Assembly (NCBI RefSeq): GCF_026278345.1
Contig: NZ_CP111085.1
Span: 322,001 to 386,000, forward strand
Direction of reading: 5' to 3'
DNA from: Tellurirhabdus rosea
GTDB taxonomy: Bacteria; Bacteroidota; Bacteroidia; Cytophagales; Spirosomataceae
Length of the DNA: 64,000 bases
Position 1 is the first letter of the stretch; each line of letters opens with the position of its first letter. This document shows, piece after piece, positions 43,261 through 54,134 of the stretch. The notes beneath the pieces were generated by a model. The model ran no database searches. It saw only the letters and a list, made by a program, of their open reading frames with translations, and had not been told where the DNA came from. Made by a program: the position numbers and the translations under genes.

Positions 43261-43302
43261 CAGCAAAAAGGCCCTGGCTGCTTAGTCAGGGCCTTTTTGC
43301 TG
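43261..43302. terminator. Bidirectional terminator
   Basis: CAGCAAAAAGGCCCTG pairs perfectly with CAGGGCCTTTTTGCTG around a 10-nt loop, between convergent genes. Confidence 0.9.
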
Positions 43303-43315
43303 CGCCAGAAGTTGG

Positions 43316-44041
43316 TCAGGCCCCCTCGCCGGAATCGCCCGCCACCCGGGCGACCAGTTGCCGGGCCATGGGCAGAAAGGTTTCTTCCAGGGGCACAGCC
43401 CGTTTTGCCTCGACCAGAAAAGTGGCCGGATTGGGCAGGTGCGGCTGACGGCGGATCAGATCCCGCTTCAGGCTTTCGAAGGTGGTTCCAAGGCTTTTCC
43501 GGGCCGACTCCAGATAGCTGGTCCGGATCTGCCGATGGCCGGTATACGCGCCGGTAAAAAGGGTGGCGGTAAAGTAAAAAATATGGGTTTCCGGATGGCT
43601 CGACCAATGCAGGAACAGGTACCCTTCGCTTTTGCGCAACGGCAGTACGCCCACGGGTTCCAGCCGGATATCCGCCTCGATTTCGGCCGCCATTCGCCGC
43701 CCTTCGTCCCTTGCCTGTCCGAAGCGGGGCAGCGCAAACGCCGTAATCGCGTCGAGTTCCTGCATGTAGCTGTCATCCTCCACGGTGGCCTTATACCGCA
43801 GCCTAAGCTTTTCGGGATCAATTCCCGAAACATCCTTGGGAAAGTTGGCCGAAAGCGTACCTTTGCGGCTTCGGAATTGAACCACGCTCTCATAATGGTC
43901 GTGCAAATCCGTCAGGTCAGGGAATAACTTTTTGTCAGAAAATTGCTGACGGACGCCTTGCAGGTAGGCCAGAATGACAAATTTTTGGTACTCAAAATCA
44001 ATCCAACCTTGAGTCAACCAATCTTTCTGTAGTCGCTTCAT
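43316..44041 (-). CDS. Conserved Bacteroidota hypothetical protein
   Basis: 241 aa from the ATG at 44041. Upstream extension to 44125 lacks coding character. The protein starts with WLTQGWIDFEYQKFVILAYLQGVRQQF and contains VQFRSRKGTLSANFPKDVSGID and an HWSSHPETHIFYFTATLF strand pair. No signal peptide or membrane helix. I recall proteins with this opening as a conserved cytosolic family in Cytophagales, without function. It is divergent from groES. Confidence 0.65.
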   Translation of the reverse strand: MKRLQKDWLTQGWIDFEYQKFVILAYLQGVRQQFSDKKLFPDLTDLHDHYESVVQFRSRKGTLSANFPKDVSGIDPEKLRLRYKATVEDDSYMQELDAITAFALPRFGQARDEGRRMAAEIEADIRLEPVGVLPLRKSEGYLFLHWSSHPETHIFYFTATLFTGAYTGHRQIRTSYLESARKSLGTTFESLKRDLIRRQPHLPNPATFLVEAKRAVPLEETFLPMARQLVARVAGDSGEGA

Positions 44042-44196
44042 GGTATTCTTCTGGTAATTTACGGTCGGTCGGTGATGGCAAAAGTTAACCAAAAAGTTCG
44101 TTTTGCCAAATACCCTTTGCCTCAAATCAATCTGACATAGGTTTTATTTTAACGCATGGCGATTGCGGCCTGTTCTGCTCCGACCACTCTGAAAAA

Positions 44197-44240
44197 ATGT
44201 CAGTTTTCATGACATAAAACGGATTGGCACAGAAAATGTC
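44197..44240 (+). promoter_or_regulatory. Palindromic operator-like site and weak sigma-54-like promoter upstream of groES
   Basis: ATGTCA-N7-TGACAT (44197-44215) is a perfect inverted repeat. Ten bases on, TTGGCAC (44224-44230) matches the -24 half of a sigma-54 promoter. The -12 half reads ATGT where TTGC is expected, so only two of four bases fit. A second TGTCA is at 44237-44241. Either element could give heat or stress control of groESL. Confidence 0.35.
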
Positions 44241-44303
44241 AGGGGCGGAAGTGAAAATTCTACTGAAAAATTCAGTTTTATAAACCTAAAACACAAACCC
44301 ATT

Positions 44304-44600
44304 ATGGCAACAGTAACGGAAAGTGTACAAGTGAACGTAAAACCGTTGGCTGATCGGGTGCTGGTTGAGCCGGCTCCTGCCGAAGAAAAAACCGCATTCG
44401 GTATCATCATCCCGGACACCGCCAAGGAGAAGCCCCAGCGCGGAACCGTCGTTGCTGTAGGTAACGGCAAAAAGGACGAGCCGCTGACGGTTCAGGTAGG
44501 CGACACGGTACTGTACGGCAAATACGCCGGTACGGAGCTCACCGTGGAAGGCAAAGAATACCTGATCATGCGGGAATCGGACATCTTCGCGATCATCTAA
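44304..44600 (+). CDS. groES: Co-chaperonin GroES
   Basis: 98-aa Cpn10. The mobile loop ([21 protein letters not shown]) and roof and base strands ([41 protein letters not shown]) are complete. It caps the GroEL cylinder. groEL follows after 124 bp, separated by a degenerate stem-loop, so transcript levels of the two may differ. Confidence 0.97.
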   Translation: MATVTESVQVNVKPLADRVLVEPAPAEEKTAFGIIIPDTAKEKPQRGTVVAVGNGKKDEPLTVQVGDTVLYGKYAGTELTVEGKEYLIMRESDIFAII

Positions 44601-44618
44601 AATCAGTTTGGGTTTAAA

Positions 44619-44674
44619 GTTTATGGTTAATGTTATCCGTAAGAACTACAAACGCTAAACTATAAACCATAAAC
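44619..44674. repeat. Stem-loop between groES and groEL
   Basis: Core arms GTTTATGGTT (44619-44628) and AACCATAAAC (44665-44674) pair perfectly; flanking units pair loosely. The segment 44650-44668 is nearly identical to part of the element between tRNA-Pro and tRNA-Ser (1648-1666). Confidence 0.7.
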
Positions 44675-44712
44675 TGTTTCATCACTTCCACTTTCGAGTG
44701 TTCAATTGTTAA

Positions 44713-46356
<1,644 letters not shown>

Positions 46357-46372
46357 TCAGCCCCATCCCCAT

Positions 46373-46408
46373 AAAAAAAGCCTCTGACCAACGTCGGGGG
46401 CTTTTTTT
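46373..46408 (+). terminator. Terminator after groEL
   Basis: AAAAAAAGCCTCTGA pairs with TCGGGGGCTTTTTTT, with some G-T pairs, and ends in seven T. Confidence 0.8.
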
Positions 46409-46411
46409 ATT

Positions 46412-46512
46412 TTCTGAACTGGGATTACACAGGTTTAGGGATTTACTATGATGCTATGCTTAATTAAGAATATCATAGTTAATCCTTAAATCTGTGTAAT
46501 CCCGGTTCAGAA
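46412..46512. repeat. 41-bp-arm inverted repeat downstream of groEL
   Basis: Arms 46412-46452 and 46472-46512 pair at 37 of 41 positions around a 19-nt loop. Each arm contains GGGATTACACAG or its complement. A single half-copy of the same sequence occurs before icmF (56935-56953). The remaining gap to 46740 is AT-rich and shows no further feature apart from a terminator at 46532-46563. Confidence 0.85.
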
Positions 46513-46531
46513 AACCCAGATTCAGACAAAC

Positions 46532-46563
46532 AAAAAAGCCTTGCGAGATTCCCGCACGGCTTT
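46532..46563 (-). terminator. Probable terminator of the ABC ATPase gene
   Basis: AAAGCC-TTGCG pairs imperfectly with CGCAC-GGCTTT. On the minus strand it ends in six T. It lies ~180 bp past the ATPase stop. Confidence 0.5.
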
Positions 46564-46740
46564 CTGATTTACTCAACGTTATGAAAAACTTTTCTTTTCT
46601 TTACAAATATATAACAGTAGGTACAATTATAAGTTCGGCAAGCTTAAAATAATTTTACCAAAACCGAACCCCAAATTTACCAGCCCTATACGTTGGAAAA
46701 CCGGCGCATTGCTTAAGTACTTACACTCAGCGCAGCTTTT

Positions 46741-47403
46741 TCACTCTTCCATCACTCCGTCGCGAATCACAAGGCGGCGGTCGGCCAGCGTTGCCAGGGT
46801 TTCGTTATGTGTTACTATAACGAATGTCTGCCCCAATTCATTTCTCAGCCGGAAAAATAACTGATGAAGTTCTTCGGCATTGCGCGAGTCGAGGTTCCCG
46901 CTAGGCTCGTCGGCAAAAACGATGGCCGGCGAATTGACCAGGGCCCGGGCTACGGCAACCCGCTGTTGCTCGCCTCCTGAAAGTTGAGACGGCAAGTGGT
47001 CCGTCCGGTCACTTAATCCCAGTAAATTTAATAATTCGGCCGCCCGTTTGCGCACCGCCCGTTCGTCGGTTCCGGCCATAAAGCCTGGTAGACAGACGTT
47101 TTCGAGCGCCGTAAACTCGGCCAGCAGATTATGAAACTGGAAAACAAAGCCGATGCGGCGATTCCGGAACCGGGCCAGTTCCTTCTCGTTGAGGGCAAAC
47201 ACATCCTGCCCGTCCATCAAAACCTGGCCCGCGTCCGGCCGGTCGAGCGTTCCCAGAATGTGCAGCAGCGTACTTTTACCCGCTCCCGACGCTCCCACGA
47301 CCGAAACGACTTCGCTTTTCTGAATACTCAACTGAATCCCTTTCAATACCGGAAGTGTCCCGTAAGACCGCTTGATGTCTGTCGCCTGAAGCAGTGGTTG
47401 CAT
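46741..47403 (-). CDS. ABC transporter ATP-binding protein, LolD-like
   Basis: 220 aa from the ATG at 47403. All ATPase motifs are present: Walker [11 protein letters not shown]-loop [18 protein letters not shown], signature [15 protein letters not shown], Walker [14 protein letters not shown] and H-loop IVTHNE. The [12 protein letters not shown] and [15 protein letters not shown] wording is typical of LolD/MacB-type ATPases that serve lipoprotein release. The permease partner is not adjacent, so the exact system is open. A TACCTTTA promoter-like box lies just upstream on the minus strand. Confidence 0.88.
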   Translation of the reverse strand: MQPLLQATDIKRSYGTLPVLKGIQLSIQKSEVVSVVGASGAGKSTLLHILGTLDRPDAGQVLMDGQDVFALNEKELARFRNRRIGFVFQFHNLLAEFTALENVCLPGFMAGTDERAVRKRAAELLNLLGLSDRTDHLPSQLSGGEQQRVAVARALVNSPAIVFADEPSGNLDSRNAEELHQLFFRLRNELGQTFVIVTHNETLATLADRRLVIRDGVMEE

Positions 47404-47628
47404 TTTTCTGTTGGTTCCTGAATGGTAAAGGTACAAAGCGGTAACGATACCGGGTAACGGCATGGCAAAGATGAAAAGTGCCCGTAAGCCTGAGTATGGT
47501 TACGGATTTGGTTACGGCCCTCCCGCTCTTTGCAACTTTGTGACTTAGGAACTTTGGAACGTTCCCCCTTTGTCACTAATTTGCCGCCGCAAAATTGACA
47601 CTTTTCACCAATCCTTGTTCTATTCTCC

Positions 47629-48852
<1,224 letters not shown>

Positions 48853-48863
48853 TTGTAAAGGCT

Positions 48864-48938
48864 AAAAGCGGCGAGTCCGGAAAACGGTGACGAAGGCATT
48901 CATGGATGCCCTCACCGTTTTCCGGACTCGCCGCTTTT
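48864..48938. terminator. Bidirectional terminator with 27-bp perfect stem
   Basis: Arms 48864-48890 and 48912-48938 pair without mismatch. The loop itself contains the small hairpin GGCAT-TCATGG-ATGCC. The arms begin with AAAA and end with TTTT. It separates convergent sucC and the M48 gene. Confidence 0.9.
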
Positions 48939-48942
48939 GCTT

Positions 48943-49764
48943 TTAACGTGCCCGGTAGTACTTCTGCGCCTCCGGCAGTTGGGCCTGAATGTCCCGAATC
49001 CGGCGCGTGTCGGACGGGTGCGTCGACAGAAACTCGGGCGGTTTGTTGCCACCGCTGGCCTGCGCCATCCGCTGCCAGAACCCGACCGCCTCGTTGGGGT
49101 TATAGCCCGCCATAGCCATAAAAATCAACCCAAGCTGGTCGGCTTCCGACTCCTGCTTGCGGCTGTGCGGCAGCGCCCGGCCCAATTGGTAGCCCAGCGG
49201 CAGGGCTACGCCGGCCGCCTGAAGCAAGAGGGCATTGGTCTGCGACCGCTGTCCCTGCGACATTACGCCCAGCGCCAGCTGACCGCCCTGAAGCAGTCCG
49301 TTGGCGACCAGCCCTTCGCTCATCCGCTCGTTGCCGTGTTCGGCAATGGCGTGGGCAATTTCGTGCCCCATTACGGTCGCTACGCCCGCTTCGTTCTGGC
49401 AAATGGGAATGATTCCGGTGTAGAAAGCTACTTTCCCGCCGGGCATACACCAGGCGTTCACTTCCGGACTCTGAATCAGATTGAATTCCCAGGCAAAGCC
49501 TTCCAGACGGCTGGAGAGGTTGTTGGCCCGCATGTAGTCTTCAATGGCACTCTGAAGCCGGGAACCTACCCGCTTGATCATCGCCGCCTGATCGCCTGAG
49601 CGAACTACCCGGCTCGTGTCCAGTACTTCTTTATAATTATTAAAACTTAACGGAAGTAACTGTGAATTGGGGACAAGTGCCAATTGCCGTCGACCGGTCA
49701 GGGGCACCTTCTGACACCCGATGAGGAAGCCGATGAACAACACCAGCAAAATCGCTTTTCTCAT
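48943..49764 (-). CDS. M48-family metalloprotease lipoprotein (LoiP/BepA-like)
   Basis: 273 aa. The lipoprotein signal peptide ends GFLIGC (C17). The following motif QKVPLTGRRQLALVPNSQ is common to these proteins. Zinc site H134-E-x-x-H138 in MGHEIAHAIAEHG with third ligand E207 in ESEADQLG. STHPSDTRRI near the C-terminus is also conserved. It would degrade or help fold outer-membrane or periplasmic proteins. Convergent with sucC and with only four bases between its stop and the shared terminator. Confidence 0.92.
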   Translation of the reverse strand: MRKAILLVLFIGFLIGCQKVPLTGRRQLALVPNSQLLPLSFNNYKEVLDTSRVVRSGDQAAMIKRVGSRLQSAIEDYMRANNLSSRLEGFAWEFNLIQSPEVNAWCMPGGKVAFYTGIIPICQNEAGVATVMGHEIAHAIAEHGNERMSEGLVANGLLQGGQLALGVMSQGQRSQTNALLLQAAGVALPLGYQLGRALPHSRKQESEADQLGLIFMAMAGYNPNEAVGFWQRMAQASGGNKPPEFLSTHPSDTRRIRDIQAQLPEAQKYYRAR

Positions 49765-49879
49765 AGTACTGTTAAAATTGGTTTACTACTAAGACGCAAA
49801 AATCACCTAATAGGACAGTCAGACGGCTCCATTTGTTCATTTTTTTTAGGTTTGGCGCGGACGGCCCGTCTTTAGTCCT

Positions 49880-49887
49880 TAGATTTG
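49880..49887 (+). promoter_or_regulatory. Promoter -7 box TAGATTTG before the FAH-family gene
   Basis: Full TAnnTTTG match, 37 bp before the start codon. A TTTG is at 49851-49854, slightly farther upstream than the standard spacing. Confidence 0.5.
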
Positions 49888-49924
49888 CGCCCATCCCAAA
49901 CGTTTAATACTCTTCTTATTCCGC

Positions 49925-50536
49925 ATGAAAATCATCGCCGTCGGACGCAACTACGCAGAACATATCAAAGAACTGAACAACGAACAACCCGACGATCCGG
50001 TTATCTTCACCAAACCCGAAACGGCGGTCCTCCGTGACAACGAGCCTTTCTACTACCCTGATTTCTCCCAGGATATCCACCACGAAGTCGAAATTCTGGT
50101 ACGGATCAGCAAGGTTGGAAAAAACATCGACGAGAAATTTGCCCATAAATATTACGACGAAATCGGCATCGGCATCGACTTTACGGCCCGCGACATTCAG
50201 TCAAAGCTCAAAGCCAAAGGGCTGCCGTGGGATCTGGCGAAAGGTTTCAACGGCTCCGCTCCCATTTCGAAGTTTGTCCCCAAATCCGAATTTCCGGACC
50301 TGCAGAACCTGAACTTCCGGCTCGATGTCAACGGCGAAACCCGGCAGCAGGGTAATACGGAGCTGATGCTGTTCAAAATCGATTACCTGATTGCCTTTGT
50401 ATCCCGGTATATTACCCTGCAACAGGGCGATATTCTGTTTACGGGCACGCCCAAAGGCGTTGGGCCGGTGAAAGTCGGCGATACCCTGACGGCCTACCTG
50501 GAAGATCGCAAAATGCTCGATTTTGCGGTAAAATAA
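49925..50536 (+). CDS. Fumarylacetoacetate-hydrolase-family protein
   Basis: A 203-aa single-domain FAH-fold protein. It starts MKIIAVGRNYAEHIKEL and carries FTKPETAVL, the metal ligands in HHEVEILVRI, GIDFTARDIQ and the TGTPKGVGPVKVGD end. Members act as acylpyruvate hydrolases or oxaloacetate decarboxylases; small stand-alone ones often remove enol-oxaloacetate or acylpyruvates. No aromatic-degradation genes are nearby, so a housekeeping clean-up role is more likely than a catabolic one. Confidence 0.88.
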   Translation: MKIIAVGRNYAEHIKELNNEQPDDPVIFTKPETAVLRDNEPFYYPDFSQDIHHEVEILVRISKVGKNIDEKFAHKYYDEIGIGIDFTARDIQSKLKAKGLPWDLAKGFNGSAPISKFVPKSEFPDLQNLNFRLDVNGETRQQGNTELMLFKIDYLIAFVSRYITLQQGDILFTGTPKGVGPVKVGDTLTAYLEDRKMLDFAVK

Positions 50537-50608
50537 TCGCCCCCGGCTTTTCGTAGGTATACTAAATCAATTTATCAGCCCACTAGGGCGGCTGATTGTT
50601 AATGCGTT

Positions 50609-52630
50609 ATGAGGCGAACGGTAGCTATTTTTTTTTACGGAGTAATCAGTGCGTTGCTTTGGGGCGCTGAAACCGCGCGGGCTCAGACGGATGCGATTCC
50701 GGTTGACGAGGAGCAGACCGGTTCGGAACGTTCCAAAGTGTTGTCGCGCAAAGAGAAACTGAAGGCCATCCAGCCGGGCTATTTCCTGTTTCCGATCCGG
50801 CCGGGAGCGTCCAATTCGCTGTCCGGAGCCCTGGGTGATCTGCGGTCCAACCACTTTCACGCGGGCCTCGACATCCGGACGCAGCAGCGCGAGGGCCTGG
50901 CCGTCCATGCCGCCGCGGACGGATACATCTCCCGGATCGCGGTGTTCACCGGTGGTTACGGCAACGTCATCTTCATGAAGCACCCCAACGGCATGACGAC
51001 CGTGTACGGCCACCTGAAGCAGCTCAGCGAACCGCTGGCGACATACCTCCGCCAGGAACAGTACCGGCAGCAATCCTTCGAAATCGACCTGCGCCCGGCC
51101 CCCAACCAGTTTATCGCCAAAAAAGGAGACGTCATTGCCCTGTCCGGCAACACGGGCGGCTCGGGCGGGCCGCACCTGCACTTCGAGATTCGGGACGAGC
51201 GCGACAACCTGCTCAATCCGCTGCTGTTCGGCTTCCCGGAAATTGAAGACCAGACCCCGCCGTTTTTTGACAAAATCGCCCTGCGGCCCCTTACGCCGAC
51301 CTCGCTGGTCAACGGACAGGCTACCCGCGTGGCGCTGGCTCCCGTCAAACGCCCCAACGGAGAGTACGTCCTGACGCAGCCCGTTTCGGCCTCCGGGCTC
51401 ATTGGCATCGACATCCTGGCCTACGACCGGACCGACGGCACGCCGTACAAGAACGGCCTTTCGTGCATTGAAATCGAACTGGACGGCAACGAAGTGTTCG
51501 CCTACAACATGGACAACTTCCCGCACGAAGAATCCCGGCTGATTAATCTGCATATGGATTACGCCACCGAGCAGCTCACCGGACAGCGCTTCCACCGGTG
51601 TTATGTCGTAGACGGCAATACGCTGCCGATTTACACGACCGACAAACGCCGGGGCCGTCTGCCGCTCTTTGACGGACAGCCGCATGAGGTGGTCATCACC
51701 TTGTTCGACAGTTACCAGAATGTGACCCGGCTGCGGTTCACTATTCAGCCCGAAGCGGAGCCCTCCCCGGTGCAGGTGACGCCCAGCCGCCTGCCGACGG
51801 TGCTGACGGCTTCGGCTTCGGACAACACGCTGCTCATAAAAGCCCGCAATTTTGCGACGGCCGAGGTGCCCGATGCCCGTTTTTTCAGCAGCGGCCTCAG
51901 CCGGGACGTGCCCGTAAGTTATGTCCGCAACGGAGAAGCGGTCTATGTCCTTGATCTGAGCCGGCGTCTGCCGGATTCGGTTCAGGTGGGAACCACCACC
52001 CTGCCCCTGCATTACCGCAAGCAGATCATTCCGGGCAGGGCCGATGCCTACCGGGAGCAGCAGGTTCAGATCGAATTTGCCGAAAACAGCGTGTACGACA
52101 CCCTGCATCTGGCCGTCAGTCACGAAGGCAACCGGCTGGTGATAAATGATTTTACAATACCGCTGCGTGAACAAATCCGTGTTACCTTTGCGCCCACCGA
52201 ACCCGTCGAAGTTCGCGACCGGACGCAGATGTATCTGGTAAGCGGCGGGCGGCGGGATTACATTGGCGGATTCTGGAAAGACAACACCTTCCAGTTTCAC
52301 ACCCGGAAGCTGGGTACTTTTCAATTGCTGACGGATGTCAATCCGCCCGTTGCCCGCTGGATTCGGAAAGATGCGCAGGGACTGGTGGCAACCATCAAGG
52401 ATGATTTGTCCGGCATTGCGAGCTTCCGGATGCAGGTAAACGGCGAGTGGGTGCTGATGCAGTACGATTACAAACGCGCCCTCATCTGGTCGGACCGGCT
52501 CGACCGCACCAAACCGTTTGAAGGGCCCGTGCAGCTGGAGGTAAAAGACCGGGCCGGCAACGTCACCCTGCTGACCGCCACCCTGCCCGTCCTGACAGCC
52601 AAAGCGGATTCTGTTTCGATTGCCAAATAA
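50609..52630 (+). CDS. M23-family (LytM) peptidase with C-terminal extension
   Basis: 673 aa. Signal peptide (1-25, cut near ARAQ). LytM zinc motifs: H84-x3-D88 in NHFHAGLDIR and H189-x-H191 in GPHLHFEIRD, so the domain (~60-205) looks active. The long C-terminal part (~210-673) is beta-rich (RVALAPVKRPNGEYVL, HEVVITLFDSYQNVTRLRF) and resembles Ig-like modules found in Bacteroidota M23 proteins. It would cleave peptidoglycan cross-links in the periplasm. bcp follows 23 bp on. Confidence 0.9.
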   Translation: MRRTVAIFFYGVISALLWGAETARAQTDAIPVDEEQTGSERSKVLSRKEKLKAIQPGYFLFPIRPGASNSLSGALGDLRSNHFHAGLDIRTQQREGLAVHAAADGYISRIAVFTGGYGNVIFMKHPNGMTTVYGHLKQLSEPLATYLRQEQYRQQSFEIDLRPAPNQFIAKKGDVIALSGNTGGSGGPHLHFEIRDERDNLLNPLLFGFPEIEDQTPPFFDKIALRPLTPTSLVNGQATRVALAPVKRPNGEYVLTQPVSASGLIGIDILAYDRTDGTPYKNGLSCIEIELDGNEVFAYNMDNFPHEESRLINLHMDYATEQLTGQRFHRCYVVDGNTLPIYTTDKRRGRLPLFDGQPHEVVITLFDSYQNVTRLRFTIQPEAEPSPVQVTPSRLPTVLTASASDNTLLIKARNFATAEVPDARFFSSGLSRDVPVSYVRNGEAVYVLDLSRRLPDSVQVGTTTLPLHYRKQIIPGRADAYREQQVQIEFAENSVYDTLHLAVSHEGNRLVINDFTIPLREQIRVTFAPTEPVEVRDRTQMYLVSGGRRDYIGGFWKDNTFQFHTRKLGTFQLLTDVNPPVARWIRKDAQGLVATIKDDLSGIASFRMQVNGEWVLMQYDYKRALIWSDRLDRTKPFEGPVQLEVKDRAGNVTLLTATLPVLTAKADSVSIAK

Positions 52631-52653
52631 TTTCAACGCTGTTACTACCTACG

Positions 52654-53103
52654 ATGAAACTGCAAATCGGCGAACCGGCTCCGGATTTTGAGTCCAGAGA
52701 CCAGTCGGGCAACCCCATCAGACTGTCGGATTACCGGGGAAAAAAGGTAGTCCTGTACTTTTACCCCAAGGATGATACGCCGGGCTGTACGGCCCAGGCC
52801 TGCAGCCTCCGCGACAACCACGAAAAGCTGCGCCAGGCCGGATACGAAGTGCTGGGCGTCAGCGTCGATGATGAGAAATCGCACCGGAAGTTCATTTCCA
52901 AATACGAACTGCCCTTCCCGTTGCTGGCTGATACCGACAAAAAAATCGTGGAAGCCTACGATGTCTGGAAAGAAAAGTCAATGTACGGCCGTCAATACAT
53001 GGGCACGGTCCGGACGACCTTTCTCATCGATGAGTCCGGAATCATCACGGACATCATCGAGAAGATTGATACCAAAAATCACGCAGAACAAATTCTAAAA
53101 TAA
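52654..53103 (+). CDS. bcp: Thioredoxin-dependent thiol peroxidase (BCP-type peroxiredoxin)
   Basis: 149 aa. Peroxidatic C45 and resolving C50 in PKDDTPGCTAQACSLRD define an atypical 2-Cys BCP peroxiredoxin. YFYPKDDTPGC, VLGVSVDDEKSH and FPLLADTDKKIVEAY are also typical. It reduces hydrogen peroxide and alkyl hydroperoxides in the cytosol. Likely co-transcribed with the M23 gene 23 bp upstream. Confidence 0.95.
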   Translation: MKLQIGEPAPDFESRDQSGNPIRLSDYRGKKVVLYFYPKDDTPGCTAQACSLRDNHEKLRQAGYEVLGVSVDDEKSHRKFISKYELPFPLLADTDKKIVEAYDVWKEKSMYGRQYMGTVRTTFLIDESGIITDIIEKIDTKNHAEQILK

Positions 53104-53172
53104 GCTGACGGCTGACGCCCGGCGGTGGGCAGCCACCTACCCATGTCCTGCGTCAAAAGTCATGGAGACCCT

Positions 53173-54030
53173 ATGGAACAAACACAACTAGAGCAGATTG
53201 CGGTGCAGGTTCGTCGTGACATCCTGCGCATGGTTCATGCCGTCAACTCGGGGCACCCCGGCGGCTCACTGGGCTGCACGGATCTTTTTGTAGCGCTGTA
53301 TTTCGACGTGCTGCGCCTCAAACGGGACGAAAACGGGACGCCCGTTTTCGACATGAACGGGACCGATGAAGACCTGTTTTTCCTGTCGAACGGCCACATT
53401 TCGCCGGTCTGGTATTCGGTACTGGCCCGTGCGGGTTACTTCCCCGTATCGGAGCTGGGCACGTTCCGTAAGCTCGACAGCCGTCTGCAGGGTCACCCGA
53501 CCACGGCCGAGCACCTGCCGGGCGTCCGGATTGCTTCCGGCTCGCTGGGGCAGGGACTTTCGGTAGCCTGCGGAGCCGCTTTTGCCAAGCGTCTGAACGG
53601 CGACGACAAGCATGTGTACGTGCTGATGGGCGACGGGGAACAGCAGGAAGGCCAGGTCTGGGAAGCGGCCACGTTTGCGCCCCACCACAAACTCGGCAAC
53701 CTCACGGCCATCATTGACCTCAACGGCCAGCAGATCGACGGCCCGACCAATCTGGTGATGAACAACCGGGATCTGGGCGCCAAATACCGCGCTTTTGGCT
53801 GGAACGTGACCGAAATGAAAGGCAACGACATGACCGAAGTCCTCAAAACGCTGCACGAATCGAAGCACGACCCCGAAGTGCCGACGATGATTCTGATGCA
53901 TACCGAAATGGGCTACGGCGTCGACTTTATGATGGGTAGCCACAAGTGGCACGGCGTCGCCCCGAACGACGAGCAACTCGCCACGGCACTCAATCAACTG
54001 GCCGTGACGGCCGGCGATCAGGATTATTAA
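53173..54030 (+). CDS. Transketolase, N-terminal subunit
   Basis: 285 aa from the ATG at 53173. It carries the thiamine-diphosphate half of transketolase: VNSGHPGGSLGCTDL, GSLGQGLSVACG, and the TPP motif GDGEQQEGQVWEAA ... NLTAIIDLNGQQ. It works with the C-terminal subunit encoded 104 bp downstream to interconvert pentose, tetrose and hexose phosphates. The split form is common in Bacteroidota. The upstream frame to 53125 lacks conservation. Confidence 0.93.
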   Translation: MEQTQLEQIAVQVRRDILRMVHAVNSGHPGGSLGCTDLFVALYFDVLRLKRDENGTPVFDMNGTDEDLFFLSNGHISPVWYSVLARAGYFPVSELGTFRKLDSRLQGHPTTAEHLPGVRIASGSLGQGLSVACGAAFAKRLNGDDKHVYVLMGDGEQQEGQVWEAATFAPHHKLGNLTAIIDLNGQQIDGPTNLVMNNRDLGAKYRAFGWNVTEMKGNDMTEVLKTLHESKHDPEVPTMILMHTEMGYGVDFMMGSHKWHGVAPNDEQLATALNQLAVTAGDQDY

Positions 54031-54040
54031 TCATTGTGTG

Positions 54041-54127
54041 ATTGAGTGAATGAGTGATTGAGTGATTTACTTCCCAGTGAAGCTGTCCACTCAATCACTC
54101 AACCGCTCAATCGCTCATTCACTCAAT
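54041..54127. repeat. Tandem-unit stem-loop between the two transketolase genes
   Basis: Arms 54041-54067 and 54101-54127 pair at 24 of 27 positions. They are made of ATTGAGTGA / TGAGTGA units and their complement. The element ends 7 bp before the GTG start of the second subunit. Confidence 0.9.
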
Positions 54128-54134
54128 AGAAATC

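Noticed and set aside
44224-44240. Confident sigma-54 promoter for groES
   Set aside because: Only the -24 half fits; the -12 half has two mismatches in four bases, so it is listed only as a weak candidate.
50567-52636. 689-codon open frame opposite the M23 peptidase
   Set aside because: Low-complexity antisense translation, while the plus strand has signal peptide and LytM motifs.
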